Assembly (NCBI GenBank): GCA_045646845.1
Contig: JAZRLO010000026.1
Span: 1 to 64,000, forward strand
DNA: 64,000 nucleotides
From: HGM04593 sp045646845
Lineage (GTDB): Bacteria; Bacteroidota; Bacteroidia; Bacteroidales; Bacteroidaceae
Direction: 5' to 3'
In this document: piece after piece, positions 51,803 to 62,116 of the stretch
How positions within the stretch are numbered: the first letter of the stretch is position 1
Layout of the letters: each line of letters begins with the position of its first letter
Notes under the pieces: generated by a model
The model's database searches: none
What the model was told of the DNA's origin: nothing
The model's input: only the letters and a program-made list of their open reading frames with translations
Translations under genes and position numbers: made by a program

Positions 51803-53035
51803 TCATCTTACTGTAAACTCCTGTTTTTTCTTGGGCACCAGCATCCAGACAATGAAAATCCACATAGGAACTTCAAAGAACTGTAGATGGTAGTAGTATA
51901 TCTCGAACCAGCCCATGAACAACATGCCAAGATAGAAAAAATATGTGGTATTCACAAACAGACTCTTCGTCTTTATGGCCCAAAGCTTGACTGCGTATGA
52001 AATGGACGAAAAGACCATCGTTATAGTCACGAACTGGAAGATGTTGCTGTTTATGTATATTGTTCCGAAGAAACTTCTGACATTGGAGCCGTTGATTCCG
52101 TTGTGAATGAACACTGGGTTTATGGCATTGATGAACTCGTCACCGGTTATCAGCGATTTTACATTGAGTACATTAATCATAAGCACGTCGAAATTCGGGA
52201 CTTCCAGTACTCCGGCTTCAAGATCCTGGCTCCACCCCAGCACACCGCTGACAAAGTAATGGACGAATGTATTGCATATGAACTGCACTATCGCATTCAT
52301 ATCCGCATTTCCCTCCTTGGCAATGAAGAGCGAAAGGAAATAGCTTATGAAAAAGACACCGAAAGCCAATCCCACCACTTTTATGACAAGTGAGATCTTC
52401 AGTTGGAGCTTGCCTGTATAAAGACGCATGAACAGACCGCCCATGAGCGGAATCAGAATCCATGACTTCACGCCGTACATGAAGGTGACGAACACTATTC
52501 CGAATATGAAAAACAGATAGTACCTGTGCTTCTTGTCATACTTGTAGATGTAAAGCATCAGCAGTACATGCAGGAGGCGATGCAAGTGTCCCCAGAGTCC
52601 CGAGCCGCAGAAGAGCTCACCGAAGTCCTCGGAACCCACCATGAATATGCCCATCCTGAATATGGTTATGAAACGCCTGAAGAAGAGCAACAGAAGTATT
52701 ATCGTCAGCACATTCAGAACCTTCATGTTGAGGTTGTCGTCTATGCCCAGCGTCTCGTACCTTGCAATTTCATCCCTGAACATGTACCCGAACAGGTAAC
52801 TCGGTATTGCAAAAACAATAAGTCCAAGCATCCACACCATAATGCTGGGATAATAGAACTCCGCTATTCCCCAATTGCCGGCCACGACTATCGTCAGCAC
52901 CAGAACCGCAGCATACGGCAGCATCAGGATATTGAGCGGCGTGTACATAGTACCCCACATTTTCTTGTCGAAATATGCAAGGACTGCAATCTCGACAAAA
53001 AGTGCCACCAATGCTATGAAGTCTAAAAGATTCAT
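51803..53035 (-). CDS. Wzy-like O-antigen polymerase, copy B
   Basis: A 410-residue integral membrane protein with about ten to eleven membrane segments, including a large periplasmic loop near residues 290-340. It is similar along its length to the protein at 57967-59217: both share MYTPLNILM / VYTPLNILM, EFYYPS and FVTFLYGVKAWI-type segments. Placement next to the flippase suggests an O-antigen or exopolysaccharide polymerase (Wzy) role. Such proteins share little sequence, so this is by topology and context. Its start overlaps the end of the wzx-like gene. Confidence 0.72.
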   Translation of the reverse strand: MNLLDFIALVALFVEIAVLAYFDKKMWGTMYTPLNILMLPYAAVLVLTIVVAGNWGIAEFYYPSIMVWMLGLIVFAIPSYLFGYMFRDEIARYETLGIDDNLNMKVLNVLTIILLLLFFRRFITIFRMGIFMVGSEDFGELFCGSGLWGHLHRLLHVLLMLYIYKYDKKHRYYLFFIFGIVFVTFMYGVKSWILIPLMGGLFMRLYTGKLQLKISLVIKVVGLAFGVFFISYFLSLFIAKEGNADMNAIVQFICNTFVHYFVSGVLGWSQDLEAGVLEVPNFDVLMINVLNVKSLITGDEFINAINPVFIHNGINGSNVRSFFGTIYINSNIFQFVTITMVFSSISYAVKLWAIKTKSLFVNTTYFFYLGMLFMGWFEIYYYHLQFFEVPMWIFIVWMLVPKKKQEFTVR

Positions 53036-54294
53036 CTCTTCCCGGCCTTAATTCTTTTCAACGAGAGAACACAAAGGACAAACAGTATGAACTCGGCCCA
53101 TGTCCATGCAGCCGCAGCTGCATAAAATGTATATTCCTTACAGGCCAGGAGCATCAGAGTCACACTTGTGATACCGGCCGCCCAGATATTCTTCTGGAAC
53201 TTGCCGGAAGAGTTCAGGTTGACAAGACCTACAATACCCACTATGTAGTTTAGGCAGCCGAAGAGAAGAGCCGGACAAATTATCCATACTATACCCCTTA
53301 TAATTTCCTCGGGCAGTTCAAGATAAATGGCAATGAGAGGATTGCAGAAACCGATAATGAGAGTTATCGGCAACAGCAGCATCACAGCCCATTTCACTAT
53401 TCTGAATATTCGGGAAACATTGTCAGTATTGTCCGAATTGTAGAAAAGACGGCTCACATATGGATATATAGCCATTGGAAGCGCATTGATGATTGTCTGC
53501 GCGGCCTTGATAAGTTTTTCCACCGCGCCATAGATTCCGGCAGCCGCATCACCGACCATGAAACCGAGCAGAACGACATTGGAATTCCTATATACCTCCA
53601 TTCCGATATTTGAGACAAAGACATGCCATCCCTCCTTGAGCTGCTCCTTTATTTCGGTGAAGGTTGTCATTCCCAGCCTCATTTCGAACTGTTTCCTTGC
53701 CAGATACATGCTCAGGATTCCGGAAGCGATATATCCCATAGAATGCAGAAGCAGCACATACCTGTATTGTGACGGGGATGTTATGAAGACGAATATCAGC
53801 AGAGCAAACACCAGTTTGGATACTACATTGACTATTGTGAGGTATTTCATCCTCTCCATACCCTGGAAAAGCCACGAAGGAATCAGTATGTCACCGAAGA
53901 CCATTCCAAGGGCGAAGAGATACATCACGACATCATCGCTGTCCATCAGGAAATAGACGAAGAGAAGTCCTACCACAGAAGCAATTACAGAAAGTATCAG
54001 GCGCGCCCAGATTGTTGCATTGAAGATGGCATTCACCTTTTCCCTATCATCCCGGTGGACCGACACAAGCCTTGTCACGGAGAACCTGAAACCGTAATTC
54101 CCGACCAACAGGAGATATTGTGCAATGACGTAAATTATCAGATAGGAACCATAGCGTTCCTCGCCGAGCACACGCAAGAGGTAAGGTATCAGGAAAAGTG
54201 CAATGAGATAGCTCACTCCGTTTATCAACGAGAGCGAGAAAAAATTGGCGATAATTCTCTTGTATTTGCGTACCTTACCCAGCATTCCCATCAT
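53032..54294 (-). CDS. wzx: Oligosaccharide flippase (Wzx/MATE-like)
   Basis: A 420-residue membrane protein of the polysaccharide biosynthesis flippase family with about twelve to fourteen membrane segments. The N-terminus has SLINGVSYLIALFLIPYLLRVLGEERYG, the classic Wzx start. It flips lipid-linked repeat units across the inner membrane. It overlaps the Wzz gene end (ATGA-type) and the following Wzy-like gene start, so the operon is tightly coupled. Confidence 0.88.
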   Translation of the reverse strand: MMGMLGKVRKYKRIIANFFSLSLINGVSYLIALFLIPYLLRVLGEERYGSYLIIYVIAQYLLLVGNYGFRFSVTRLVSVHRDDREKVNAIFNATIWARLILSVIASVVGLLFVYFLMDSDDVVMYLFALGMVFGDILIPSWLFQGMERMKYLTIVNVVSKLVFALLIFVFITSPSQYRYVLLLHSMGYIASGILSMYLARKQFEMRLGMTTFTEIKEQLKEGWHVFVSNIGMEVYRNSNVVLLGFMVGDAAAGIYGAVEKLIKAAQTIINALPMAIYPYVSRLFYNSDNTDNVSRIFRIVKWAVMLLLPITLIIGFCNPLIAIYLELPEEIIRGIVWIICPALLFGCLNYIVGIVGLVNLNSSGKFQKNIWAAGITSVTLMLLACKEYTFYAAAAAWTWAEFILFVLCVLSLKRIKAGKR

Positions 54295-55379
54295 TCGTTC
54301 TTATTTTTCTTGAACAGAGCCTTTATTTTACTTTCGTATATTATCCATACAACATGTCCGAAGAATGTCAGGAACACGAATGCGACCAGAATAAACATCT
54401 TCTGCGGAGATACAGGAAGTACGGGTACCACGGCAGGCTGGAGCACAGAAAAGACCGGAGTTACCTCCTGCACCTTAGCCTTTGAGAGTTCACGTTGCTG
54501 TGCTACCTGACAATACACGGTATATGCAAGTTCCACCTCATCCTTCATGCGGTCTTCTTTGGCCCTGACAGTATTCAAGGCTGTACCGAGTGCATGTTTG
54601 TCAAGGTATCTGTAATACTCGTCCTGCTTGTTGTGGTAATTCTGCTTGGCCTCTTCGTAAAGCATATTGGAATAGTCAAAATCCTTCTGCGACTTGTTTG
54701 TCCTGTAAAGCGTAACCTTCTCCTGCAACAAATCCGCAACTTTGTTCGCGACTTGTGCAGAAATAACAGGATCTTGCATGTTCGCATTGATTGTCACCAC
54801 ATTATTGCCGACATCTACAGAACAGTTTATCATCTTGCGGAGCTTGTTGATAACGCTTATCTGCGACTCGGAATAGACTTTGTAAGGCAAAACTTCAGTT
54901 CCTGAACCGCCTGCGCCCGGATTTTTCTTTTTGGGGAACACCATGCGGTAAAGTTTGTTGGGGAACTCATATATATAGGTCCACCACGCCTTTTCCTGAA
55001 ATGCAGATATATAGCTGAAAAGAGTCGTATCGACGACTCCGTCCTGAGATTTGACATTCATCTGCATAAGTTCATCCATAAACTCCGTGGATGACACTAT
55101 CTGCGGGTAAAGTTCGGGATAGAGCGCGTCTTCACTGTTCATACCTGAAAGGTCTATTCCCGCGAACGATGCCAATGAACTGAAAGAGTTGTTACCGCCG
55201 GCATTGTTGAATTCAGGTGCGAGCACCACTGTTGACTGGAAGGTTTTAGGAATACTGAACGCTATTCCGACAGCCACTACTGCAGCGATCGTACAGCTCT
55301 TGATTACGGATGTTTTCTTGAGCCATACAATCCTCAGGAGCTTGAAGATGTCACTACGGTTAAACTTGTTTCCTGTCAT
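54291..55379 (-). CDS. Wzz-type chain-length determinant
   Basis: A 362-residue polysaccharide co-polymerase of the Wzz family. TM1 is near residues 25-43 and the second near residues 325-345, framed by the proline-rich PVVPVLPVSPQKMF that is typical of Wzz. The periplasmic part between has a long coiled-coil stretch. There is no cytoplasmic tyrosine-kinase (BY-kinase) domain fused, unlike many capsule systems. It sets polymer length together with Wzy. Confidence 0.85.
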   Translation of the reverse strand: MTGNKFNRSDIFKLLRIVWLKKTSVIKSCTIAAVVAVGIAFSIPKTFQSTVVLAPEFNNAGGNNSFSSLASFAGIDLSGMNSEDALYPELYPQIVSSTEFMDELMQMNVKSQDGVVDTTLFSYISAFQEKAWWTYIYEFPNKLYRMVFPKKKNPGAGGSGTEVLPYKVYSESQISVINKLRKMINCSVDVGNNVVTINANMQDPVISAQVANKVADLLQEKVTLYRTNKSQKDFDYSNMLYEEAKQNYHNKQDEYYRYLDKHALGTALNTVRAKEDRMKDEVELAYTVYCQVAQQRELSKAKVQEVTPVFSVLQPAVVPVLPVSPQKMFILVAFVFLTFFGHVVWIIYESKIKALFKKNKNE

Positions 55380-55380
55380 A

Positions 55381-57882
55381 TTATTTTGATATGAGATTTA
55401 TCAACGATATTATTACGGTAGCCAGTGACGCTGAGGTTGATGAAAGCGAGAATATCTCGGCTGTTGACAGGCCTTCGCGCTTGACCTTGTTCGGAATAAT
55501 TATTTCACAGCCCGGCTTTATCAACGAGGCTCTGTTCTTGGCACGCGCAACCGTACCGTTCTTATAAACTATAATAGCTTTGGACTTTTTTGCATTCAGA
55601 CCGTATCCGCCGGCCTGGTCTATGTAATATTTCAGGTTCTCACCCTCCTTGTAAGTCACGGTATTCGGATACATCACATTGCCGCTGATAGTGACAGTGT
55701 TCACATATTCGGGAATCACCAGCCTGTCACCGTCTTGAAGCACAATGTCATCATCACCGCCAGGGTTGGACAATGCATTCTCGAGTCTGATACCTACGGA
55801 TTGTACCTCGGGAACCTCAATGTTGGCAACGAATGTAGAATCCATCTGACGCTGTACTGTCTTTATCAGTTTTTCAAGACGCTCACGTTCCTCAACGGAC
55901 AACTTCCTTTCGAGACGCGCACCCTCAATGTATGCATCGGCAGTCACTCCACCGGCATTCTGCACAAGCTCGCTAAGACGCATATTCTTTTTGCCGAGGA
56001 CATAAGTACCCGCGAATGCGACCTCACCTTCGACAACCACATTTCGCTGTGTCACGAATGTCGGCGAACGCCTTACATAAACGGCATCAAAAGGCATAAG
56101 CTTGAAATCCTCGTTGCCTATCAGTTTCAAGTTCTTGTCAACATTGAAGACATAAGTGCTTGCTACAGTGTCATTGGGCTGAAGGGCCGATGAATCGAAG
56201 TGGTGCCTTACGACCTCGACACGCGATGTAGAGGCCTTGTCGGTCAAGCCACCGGCCATCAGTATGGCATCCTCAACGGATGTATTGTGGGCAAAACGGT
56301 ATTTACCGGGGAAAGCCACCTCGCCATAGATATTGAAATATTTGACCTCTTCGACATCCTGAGTGCTGGGAATGTAGAGCACATCATAGTTACGTAGTTT
56401 GACATCGGGACTTGTACCGTTCATTATACCTTCCAGGTCTATTGTAAGGTTCTCCATTGACATATCCGGCATGCGTCTGTTGAGTAAGGCACGTGACGTA
56501 TATGCATCGGGTCTCAGATCACCCGAAGCCGTTATGATATCTTTGACTGTATTTACAAAGCCAAGCTGGAATTTGCCCGGACGATAGACAGCACCTTTGA
56601 CCTCAACAAGGTTCTCATACAGGTCGGTTATTGAATCGACAATCATAACGTCACCGTCTCTGAGGACAAAATTCTTCTGTGCAGCGGCGTCAAGCGTAAA
56701 GAACTGCATGCCGTTGTCGCCATAACGTTCAATGCTCAGACATCCCTTGAAGGCCTTGCGTGCATAGCCACCTGCATAGGTTACAAGATCGTGCGCAGTT
56801 TCATTACCTTTCATCTCGTAATACATCGGACGCTTCACCATTCCGGTAGCATTGACAAGTTTGTCATATGCAGGAATAATGATTACATCTCCGTCGTAAA
56901 GCCTGACATCACCGCTTGTCTTTCCTTTGAGAAGATATTCATATACGTCGAGCACAGCCACATCCTTACCGTTGCGCGCAACCTTTATATTACGCAAAGA
57001 ACCAATCTCATTCACTCCTCCGGCAAGATATATTGCATGGAAAAGCGATGCCAACGAAGGTACTGTATATGTACCCGGATTTTCAACCTCGCCCATCACA
57101 CGTATCTGTATGGAGCGTATCTGGCCAAGAGTAATCTTTATATCGGCATTCTGCTCGTCATCGGAGAGGCCCGAAAATATCTCGCTGTACTGGTCCCTCA
57201 GATACTCATTGGCATTCTTTATTGTCATGCCGCTCAGGTATATGAGACCAATCTTGTCGATATTGATATATCCGTCGGGAGAAATATAGTCACGGAAAGT
57301 TGACTGTGAAGCACCCCAAACATCTATTATCACCTCATCACCGGGGCCCAGTTTATAGTTGTCGGGAGTTGCTATACTCAAATTGGGTTCAAAGGAGAGT
57401 TCTTTTTTGTTAAAGAGATTATGACCGAAAATCTCTATTTTCTTGTCAAGTTCGCCGGTAAGTTCCGATATCTCGGCAGAATCGGGAATGACCTCTTCAA
57501 CCTCCTTCTTTACAATCATGGAGCCCGTCGTAAGTTCGCCGCTCTCCCTCATGCGGTCCTCCTTGACCGACTCATTCATTTTCTTTGATTTTTTCGCATT
57601 CTTTTCCTCGTTCAGCAAATCCCGTATGGCATTGAGTCTCTCCTCGCTGACACCCTTCTTGAGAAGATAGAGGACAATATCCCTGCCGGGAACACCCTTG
57701 TCGGCCTGCTTGCTGATGTATTCGATAATCTCATCATCACTCATACCGGAAGCATCCGTAATCTTGCGGCTCAAATTCTCTGACGAGGCCTCTTTGCTGC
57801 CGCCCGCCCTCTTCTCGTTCACCTGAGCATATGTTACCTGAAAAACCAAGAGAAGCAGAATCAGAATTTTTATTTTTTTCAT
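55381..57882 (-). CDS. Wza-like polysaccharide export protein with multiple SLBB domains
   Basis: An 833-residue secreted outer-membrane polysaccharide export protein. A signal peptide ends TYAQ (about residue 20). A poly-export domain (YKLGPGDEVIIDVWGASQ, near residue 175) is followed by about six SLBB repeats, each with a VxGEVxxPGxY-like start, for example IRVMGEVENPGTYTVPS and FNIYGEVAFPGKYRF. There is no lipobox, unlike E. coli Wza. The C-terminal residues (ATVIISLINLIS) are hydrophobic. It exports exopolysaccharide through the outer membrane. One base separates it from the Wzz gene. Confidence 0.9.
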   Translation of the reverse strand: MKKIKILILLLLVFQVTYAQVNEKRAGGSKEASSENLSRKITDASGMSDDEIIEYISKQADKGVPGRDIVLYLLKKGVSEERLNAIRDLLNEEKNAKKSKKMNESVKEDRMRESGELTTGSMIVKKEVEEVIPDSAEISELTGELDKKIEIFGHNLFNKKELSFEPNLSIATPDNYKLGPGDEVIIDVWGASQSTFRDYISPDGYINIDKIGLIYLSGMTIKNANEYLRDQYSEIFSGLSDDEQNADIKITLGQIRSIQIRVMGEVENPGTYTVPSLASLFHAIYLAGGVNEIGSLRNIKVARNGKDVAVLDVYEYLLKGKTSGDVRLYDGDVIIIPAYDKLVNATGMVKRPMYYEMKGNETAHDLVTYAGGYARKAFKGCLSIERYGDNGMQFFTLDAAAQKNFVLRDGDVMIVDSITDLYENLVEVKGAVYRPGKFQLGFVNTVKDIITASGDLRPDAYTSRALLNRRMPDMSMENLTIDLEGIMNGTSPDVKLRNYDVLYIPSTQDVEEVKYFNIYGEVAFPGKYRFAHNTSVEDAILMAGGLTDKASTSRVEVVRHHFDSSALQPNDTVASTYVFNVDKNLKLIGNEDFKLMPFDAVYVRRSPTFVTQRNVVVEGEVAFAGTYVLGKKNMRLSELVQNAGGVTADAYIEGARLERKLSVEERERLEKLIKTVQRQMDSTFVANIEVPEVQSVGIRLENALSNPGGDDDIVLQDGDRLVIPEYVNTVTISGNVMYPNTVTYKEGENLKYYIDQAGGYGLNAKKSKAIIVYKNGTVARAKNRASLIKPGCEIIIPNKVKREGLSTAEIFSLSSTSASLATVIISLINLISK

Positions 57883-57966
57883 ATATATGTTTTTTACACT
57901 TTAAAGTCTTTCATACTTATTTTAACGTATTCACCGGCGGTTTATTGCCACACCGGCAAACAAATA

Positions 57967-59217
57967 TCACAACACCTTGGGCTTTCTCTTGAAGCGCGCA
58001 AGCAGTTTCAGCGAGAAATATATCACAATGACCCAGAAGGGGAACTCAAAAACCAGAAGATGGAAGAAATAGTGGTCGAACCACCCCATGAACAGCATTG
58101 CCATATAGAAGTAATGAACTATATTGACAAACAGACTGTTGCTTCTCCTTGCCCATATCATCATCGCATGCATCAATGACGAATAGAGCATTATCATAAG
58201 CGCGAACCGCGTCGCATCGGCATTGATGAAAACGGTTCCCATAAACGTCCTGACATTCGATGCCGTAAGCCCGTTGTTTATGAACACCTCATTGTTTGCG
58301 GAGATAATTTCGTCACCTGTGAAAAGCGAGAACACATTATGCACGTTTGCAATCAGATATTCGAAATGCGGTTCTTCAAGAATTCCGAGCTGAAGATCCT
58401 GACTCAAGCCCATGACACCGCTTATCACATAATGGTTGAATGCTTTGAATATATACCCGGCAATGACGGAAAGGTCTGCCGCCTTGTCACCTCTTCCGAT
58501 GAAAAGGGAGATGAAATAGGTTATGTAGAACACCGCAACGGCAAAAAGCACCACATATACCACAAGAGAGAACTTCATCTTTGTCTTGCCAGTATATATA
58601 CGCATCATCATGCCGGCCAGGAACGGGACTATTATCCACGCTTTGACCCCGTACAGGAAAGTCACGAAGAACATGGCCAGCAGAATAAGAAGATAATACT
58701 TGTGATTCCTGTCGAATTTGTATATATAGAATATCACAAGAACATGAAGCACCCTATGCATATGCCCCCACACGCCCCTGCTGCAATACTCATTGCCGAA
58801 CTCATCGGTACCGAAGGCATACTCCGAAGTCTGCAGCATATAGACCAGACGCAACATGAACACCGCTACAAGCGTCATGGAGAGAACATTGATAAAACGC
58901 ATGGGGATATCGGTCCTGAACACGCCCGAAGGAGCTTGCAACTCCTTCCCGGTCCTCCTTAAGCAGTAGGCCATCAGCCACCCGGGAGCGGCAAACAGGG
59001 GAATTCCCAGCATCCATATGCAAAGGCTGGGATAGTAGAACTCCGCAACCCCATAGCTTCCGCTTATGAGCATGGTATATGCCGCAACGAAAGCATACGG
59101 AACCATCAGTATATTCAAAGGGGTATATACCGTTTTCCAGAGCTTCTTTTCAATGTATGCGAAAAGCAACACTTCCGCATACAACGTCACAACAGTCAAT
59201 ATATCGGGACCATTCAT
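57967..59217 (-). CDS. Wzy-like O-antigen polymerase, copy A
   Basis: A 416-residue integral membrane protein with about ten membrane segments; it is the first gene of the exopolysaccharide operon. It is a paralog of the protein at 51803-53035: both share the phrases EKKLWKT/DKKMWGT, YTPLNILM, GVAEFYYPSL / GIAEFYYPSI and the late EIISANNEVFINNGL / EFINAINPVFIHNGI. The frame is open upstream to 59310, but ATG 59217 (MNGPDILTVV) aligns with the start of the second copy, and the promoter lies at 59349-59356. The Wzy function is by topology and context. Confidence 0.72.
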   Translation of the reverse strand: MNGPDILTVVTLYAEVLLFAYIEKKLWKTVYTPLNILMVPYAFVAAYTMLISGSYGVAEFYYPSLCIWMLGIPLFAAPGWLMAYCLRRTGKELQAPSGVFRTDIPMRFINVLSMTLVAVFMLRLVYMLQTSEYAFGTDEFGNEYCSRGVWGHMHRVLHVLVIFYIYKFDRNHKYYLLILLAMFFVTFLYGVKAWIIVPFLAGMMMRIYTGKTKMKFSLVVYVVLFAVAVFYITYFISLFIGRGDKAADLSVIAGYIFKAFNHYVISGVMGLSQDLQLGILEEPHFEYLIANVHNVFSLFTGDEIISANNEVFINNGLTASNVRTFMGTVFINADATRFALMIMLYSSLMHAMMIWARRSNSLFVNIVHYFYMAMLFMGWFDHYFFHLLVFEFPFWVIVIYFSLKLLARFKRKPKVL

Positions 59218-59348
59218 AACTTCGTGCATACAAACACCTGCAGAGAACAGATTCATGAATCGTACTCCGGACAGGCGACACATCCACGGCTTGCGTTCAA
59301 CAGAGAACAAGAAAGCACGTGAGCACTATTTATTAATAAATATTATTG

Positions 59349-59356
59349 CAAAGGTA
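59349..59356 (-). promoter_or_regulatory. Bacteroidota -7 promoter for the exopolysaccharide operon
   Basis: The minus strand reads TACCTTTGC, a full match to TAnnTTTG. It is the only strong promoter found for the six genes that run down to 49673. Confidence 0.6.
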
Positions 59357-59420
59357 ACACCTTTTTTCAATTTATAACATTATTAAATCGAAAAATTGGG
59401 AAAAGACGTGAAATTTTGAC

Positions 59421-59428
59421 TACCTTTG
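59421..59428 (+). promoter_or_regulatory. Bacteroidota promoter for the fabD operon
   Basis: TACCTTTGC matches the -7 element and TTGG (59396-59399) lies 21 bases upstream in the -33 position. Confidence 0.65.
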
Positions 59429-59533
59429 CAGAATGTAACAAAGGGCACACAAACCTGAACCCAAGAAACAGACAAAGCAGATTAAGAGAGTGGTTCACGA
59501 CCGCGACCCGGTTACAGGAAAAAGAAACAGACA

Positions 59534-60409
59534 ATGAAAGCATACGTATTTACAGGCCAGGGAGCACAGTTTAGCGGCATGGGAAAAGAGCTGTACGAAA
59601 GCAGCCCCATGGCAAAGGAATATTTTGAGAAAGCGAACGAGATATTAGGATTCCGCATAACCGATATCATGTTCAACGGCAGTGATGAAGAGCTTAGACA
59701 AACGAAAGTTACACAGCCGGCCGTATTCATCCACTCGGTAGTCACCGCTCTTGCCGAGGGCGACAACTTCAAGCCCGACATGGTTGCAGGACATTCGCTG
59801 GGAGAATTCTCCGCACTGACGGCAGCCGGAGCATTGACATTCGAGGACGGACTGAAGCTCGTATATAAGCGCGCGCTTGCCATGCAGAAAGCCTGCGAAA
59901 TGCAGGAATCGACAATGGCGGCAATAATCGGGCTCGACAACGACACAATTGAGAAGGTATGCACCGAGATAAGCGAAGGCGGAGACACAGTAGTTGCCGC
60001 CAACTACAACAGTCCGGGACAGACAGTGATATCCGGCAGTGCGAAAGGCATAGAAAAAGCATGCGAAAAACTAAAGGAAGCGGGTGCAAAACGTGCATTG
60101 CCGTTGAGCGTCAGCGGAGCATTCCACTCCCCTCTCATGCAACCGGCAAAGGAAGAGCTTGAAGCGGCCATAGAAACAACATTATTCAACACACCCCAAT
60201 GTCCTGTCTATCAGAATGTTGACGGCAAGCCACACACATCACCCGAAGAGATAAGGAAAAACCTGATAGCACAGCTGACCGCACCAGTACGCTGGACCGA
60301 CACCATTCTTGCCATGATTAACGATGGAGCTACAGAATTCACCGAGTGCGGACCGGGAAACGTACAGCAAGGACTCATAAAGAAAATAAAGGCATCGATT
60401 GAAAGCTGA
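59534..60409 (+). CDS. fabD: ACP S-malonyltransferase
   Basis: A 291-residue malonyl-CoA:acyl carrier protein transacylase, which loads malonyl groups for fatty acid synthesis. The start VFTGQGAQFSGMGKELYE, the nucleophile elbow GHSLGEF (Ser88) and the late SGAFHSPLM (catalytic His) are all present, and the length is standard. Unusually it is not in a fab gene cluster but leads an operon with an amylase-family enzyme (15 bases downstream). The amylase gene in turn overlaps a DUF4919 gene. Confidence 0.93.
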   Translation: MKAYVFTGQGAQFSGMGKELYESSPMAKEYFEKANEILGFRITDIMFNGSDEELRQTKVTQPAVFIHSVVTALAEGDNFKPDMVAGHSLGEFSALTAAGALTFEDGLKLVYKRALAMQKACEMQESTMAAIIGLDNDTIEKVCTEISEGGDTVVAANYNSPGQTVISGSAKGIEKACEKLKEAGAKRALPLSVSGAFHSPLMQPAKEELEAAIETTLFNTPQCPVYQNVDGKPHTSPEEIRKNLIAQLTAPVRWTDTILAMINDGATEFTECGPGNVQQGLIKKIKASIES

Positions 60410-60424
60410 TAACAACACAGAACC

Positions 60425-62116
60425 ATGTCAAAGACTATCATTTACCAGATGTTGCCGCGCCTGTTCGGAAACAGTTGCAAGGAATGCGTGGCAGGCGGCA
60501 CCATCGAACAGAACGGGTGCGGAAAATTCAACGACATAACACCTGAAGCACTGAATGCTATCCGTAATCTTGGAGCAACACACGTGTGGTACACAGGAAT
60601 CATAGAACACACCACACGTACAAGTTACAGCAGATACGGCATTCCGCAAGACCACCCTGCAACAGTAAAGGGTGAGGCCGGTTCGCCATACGCGATAAAG
60701 GACTATTACGACACGGACCCGGACCTTGCAGTGGATATCGAGAAAAGAAGAGAAGAATTCAAAGCCCTTATAAAGCGTACGCACAAGGCCGGTCTTAAAG
60801 TCATTATGGACTTCATACCCAACCATGTAGCACGCCAGTACAACAGCGACTGCACTCCTGAAGGTACATACAGTTTCGGCGAGTTCGACGACAAGTCACA
60901 GTTCTTCGTAGGACACAACAACTTCTATTACTTAGGCGACCAGGCATACGGTTGCAATATCGATGCCAAAGACTGCGCTGATGAAGAGTACGGCGAGACC
61001 CCCCTCCGTGCCACAGGAAACGACTGTTTCGGGTCACCGTCACGCAACGACTGGTATGACACGGTAAAACTGAACTACGGAATAGACTACCGCACCGGCA
61101 ACCGTCAGTTCTCGCCTGTTCCAAACACTTGGGTCAAGATGCTTAAGATACTAAAATACTGGGCATCACAGGAGATAGACGGTTTCAGATGCGACATGGT
61201 AGAGATGACACCGGTAGAATTCTGGAAGTGGGCAGTTCCGCAGGTCAAAGAGCTGTTCCCTGACATTATATTCATAGGAGAGATTTACCAGCCACACATA
61301 TATCGTTCTTTCATAAAGGATGGAGGTTTCGACTACCTTTACGATAAGGTCGGTCTCTACGACACGCTGCGCGGAGTCATGAACGGACAGACATCGGCAA
61401 ACGACATAAGTTACACCCTACATAGCACTGACGACATACGCGGACACATGCTCACGTTCCTCGAGAACCACGACGAACAGCGCATAGCGTCGGATTTCTT
61501 TGCTGCGGACGCACGCCGTGCGCTTGCATCGCTCATCGTATCGGCAACCATAGATACACAGCCTTTCATGCTCTACGCAGGACAGGAACTTGGAGAACGT
61601 GGAATGGACAAGGAGGGTTACAGCGGCGTTGACGGAAGAACCACAATCTTCGATTACTGGAGTGTTGACACCCTGAGACGATGGAAAGGCAACGGAGACT
61701 ATTCCGGCAATGAGCTTACAGAAGATGAAAAATCACTTCAGGCATTCTACTCCCGCTTGCTCAATCTGTGCAATAGCGATGATGCACTCCGAAGCGGACA
61801 GTTCTACGGCCTTCAATACGCAAACCCACACTCTGACACATATAACAGCAACCACATCTTCTCTTATCTTCGCGGAACGGACGACGAACTATTGCTTATA
61901 GCGACCAACTTCAGCGACAGTGACAAAGAGTGCGGCATAACGATACCCGAAGAGGCATTCGCATACTTCGGAATCACGTACAACGACAACTGCAAGGAGG
62001 CTACCGAGCTATTGAGCGGAGAAAAGATGAAGTTACCTTTGAACCCGTATGACAAGATTACAATAAACATACCGGCAAACAGCGGTGTTATATTAAAATT
62101 CAAAACAAACTTATGA
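60425..62116 (+). CDS. Alpha-amylase family glycoside hydrolase (GH13-like)
   Basis: A 563-residue cytoplasmic enzyme of the alpha-amylase (GH13) clan. Conserved regions are MDFIPNHVARQY (region I), GFRCDMVEM with nucleophile Asp257 (region II), IFIGEIYQ with acid/base Glu286 (region III) and LENHDEQR with Asp350 (region IV). No signal peptide, so it acts on internal alpha-glucans or imported oligosaccharides. The exact specificity cannot be set from motifs. It follows fabD by 15 bases and overlaps the DUF4919 gene by ATGA. Confidence 0.9.
   Translation: MSKTIIYQMLPRLFGNSCKECVAGGTIEQNGCGKFNDITPEALNAIRNLGATHVWYTGIIEHTTRTSYSRYGIPQDHPATVKGEAGSPYAIKDYYDTDPDLAVDIEKRREEFKALIKRTHKAGLKVIMDFIPNHVARQYNSDCTPEGTYSFGEFDDKSQFFVGHNNFYYLGDQAYGCNIDAKDCADEEYGETPLRATGNDCFGSPSRNDWYDTVKLNYGIDYRTGNRQFSPVPNTWVKMLKILKYWASQEIDGFRCDMVEMTPVEFWKWAVPQVKELFPDIIFIGEIYQPHIYRSFIKDGGFDYLYDKVGLYDTLRGVMNGQTSANDISYTLHSTDDIRGHMLTFLENHDEQRIASDFFAADARRALASLIVSATIDTQPFMLYAGQELGERGMDKEGYSGVDGRTTIFDYWSVDTLRRWKGNGDYSGNELTEDEKSLQAFYSRLLNLCNSDDALRSGQFYGLQYANPHSDTYNSNHIFSYLRGTDDELLLIATNFSDSDKECGITIPEEAFAYFGITYNDNCKEATELLSGEKMKLPLNPYDKITINIPANSGVILKFKTNL

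Larger units (their letters stand above)
59218..59533. other. Divergent promoter region between the exopolysaccharide operon and fabD
   Basis: A 316-base region with no gene. It holds the minus-strand promoter (59349-59356) and the plus-strand promoter (59421-59428). A leader of about 130 bases would precede the Wzy-like start, and a leader of about 100 bases precedes fabD. Confidence 0.6.
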
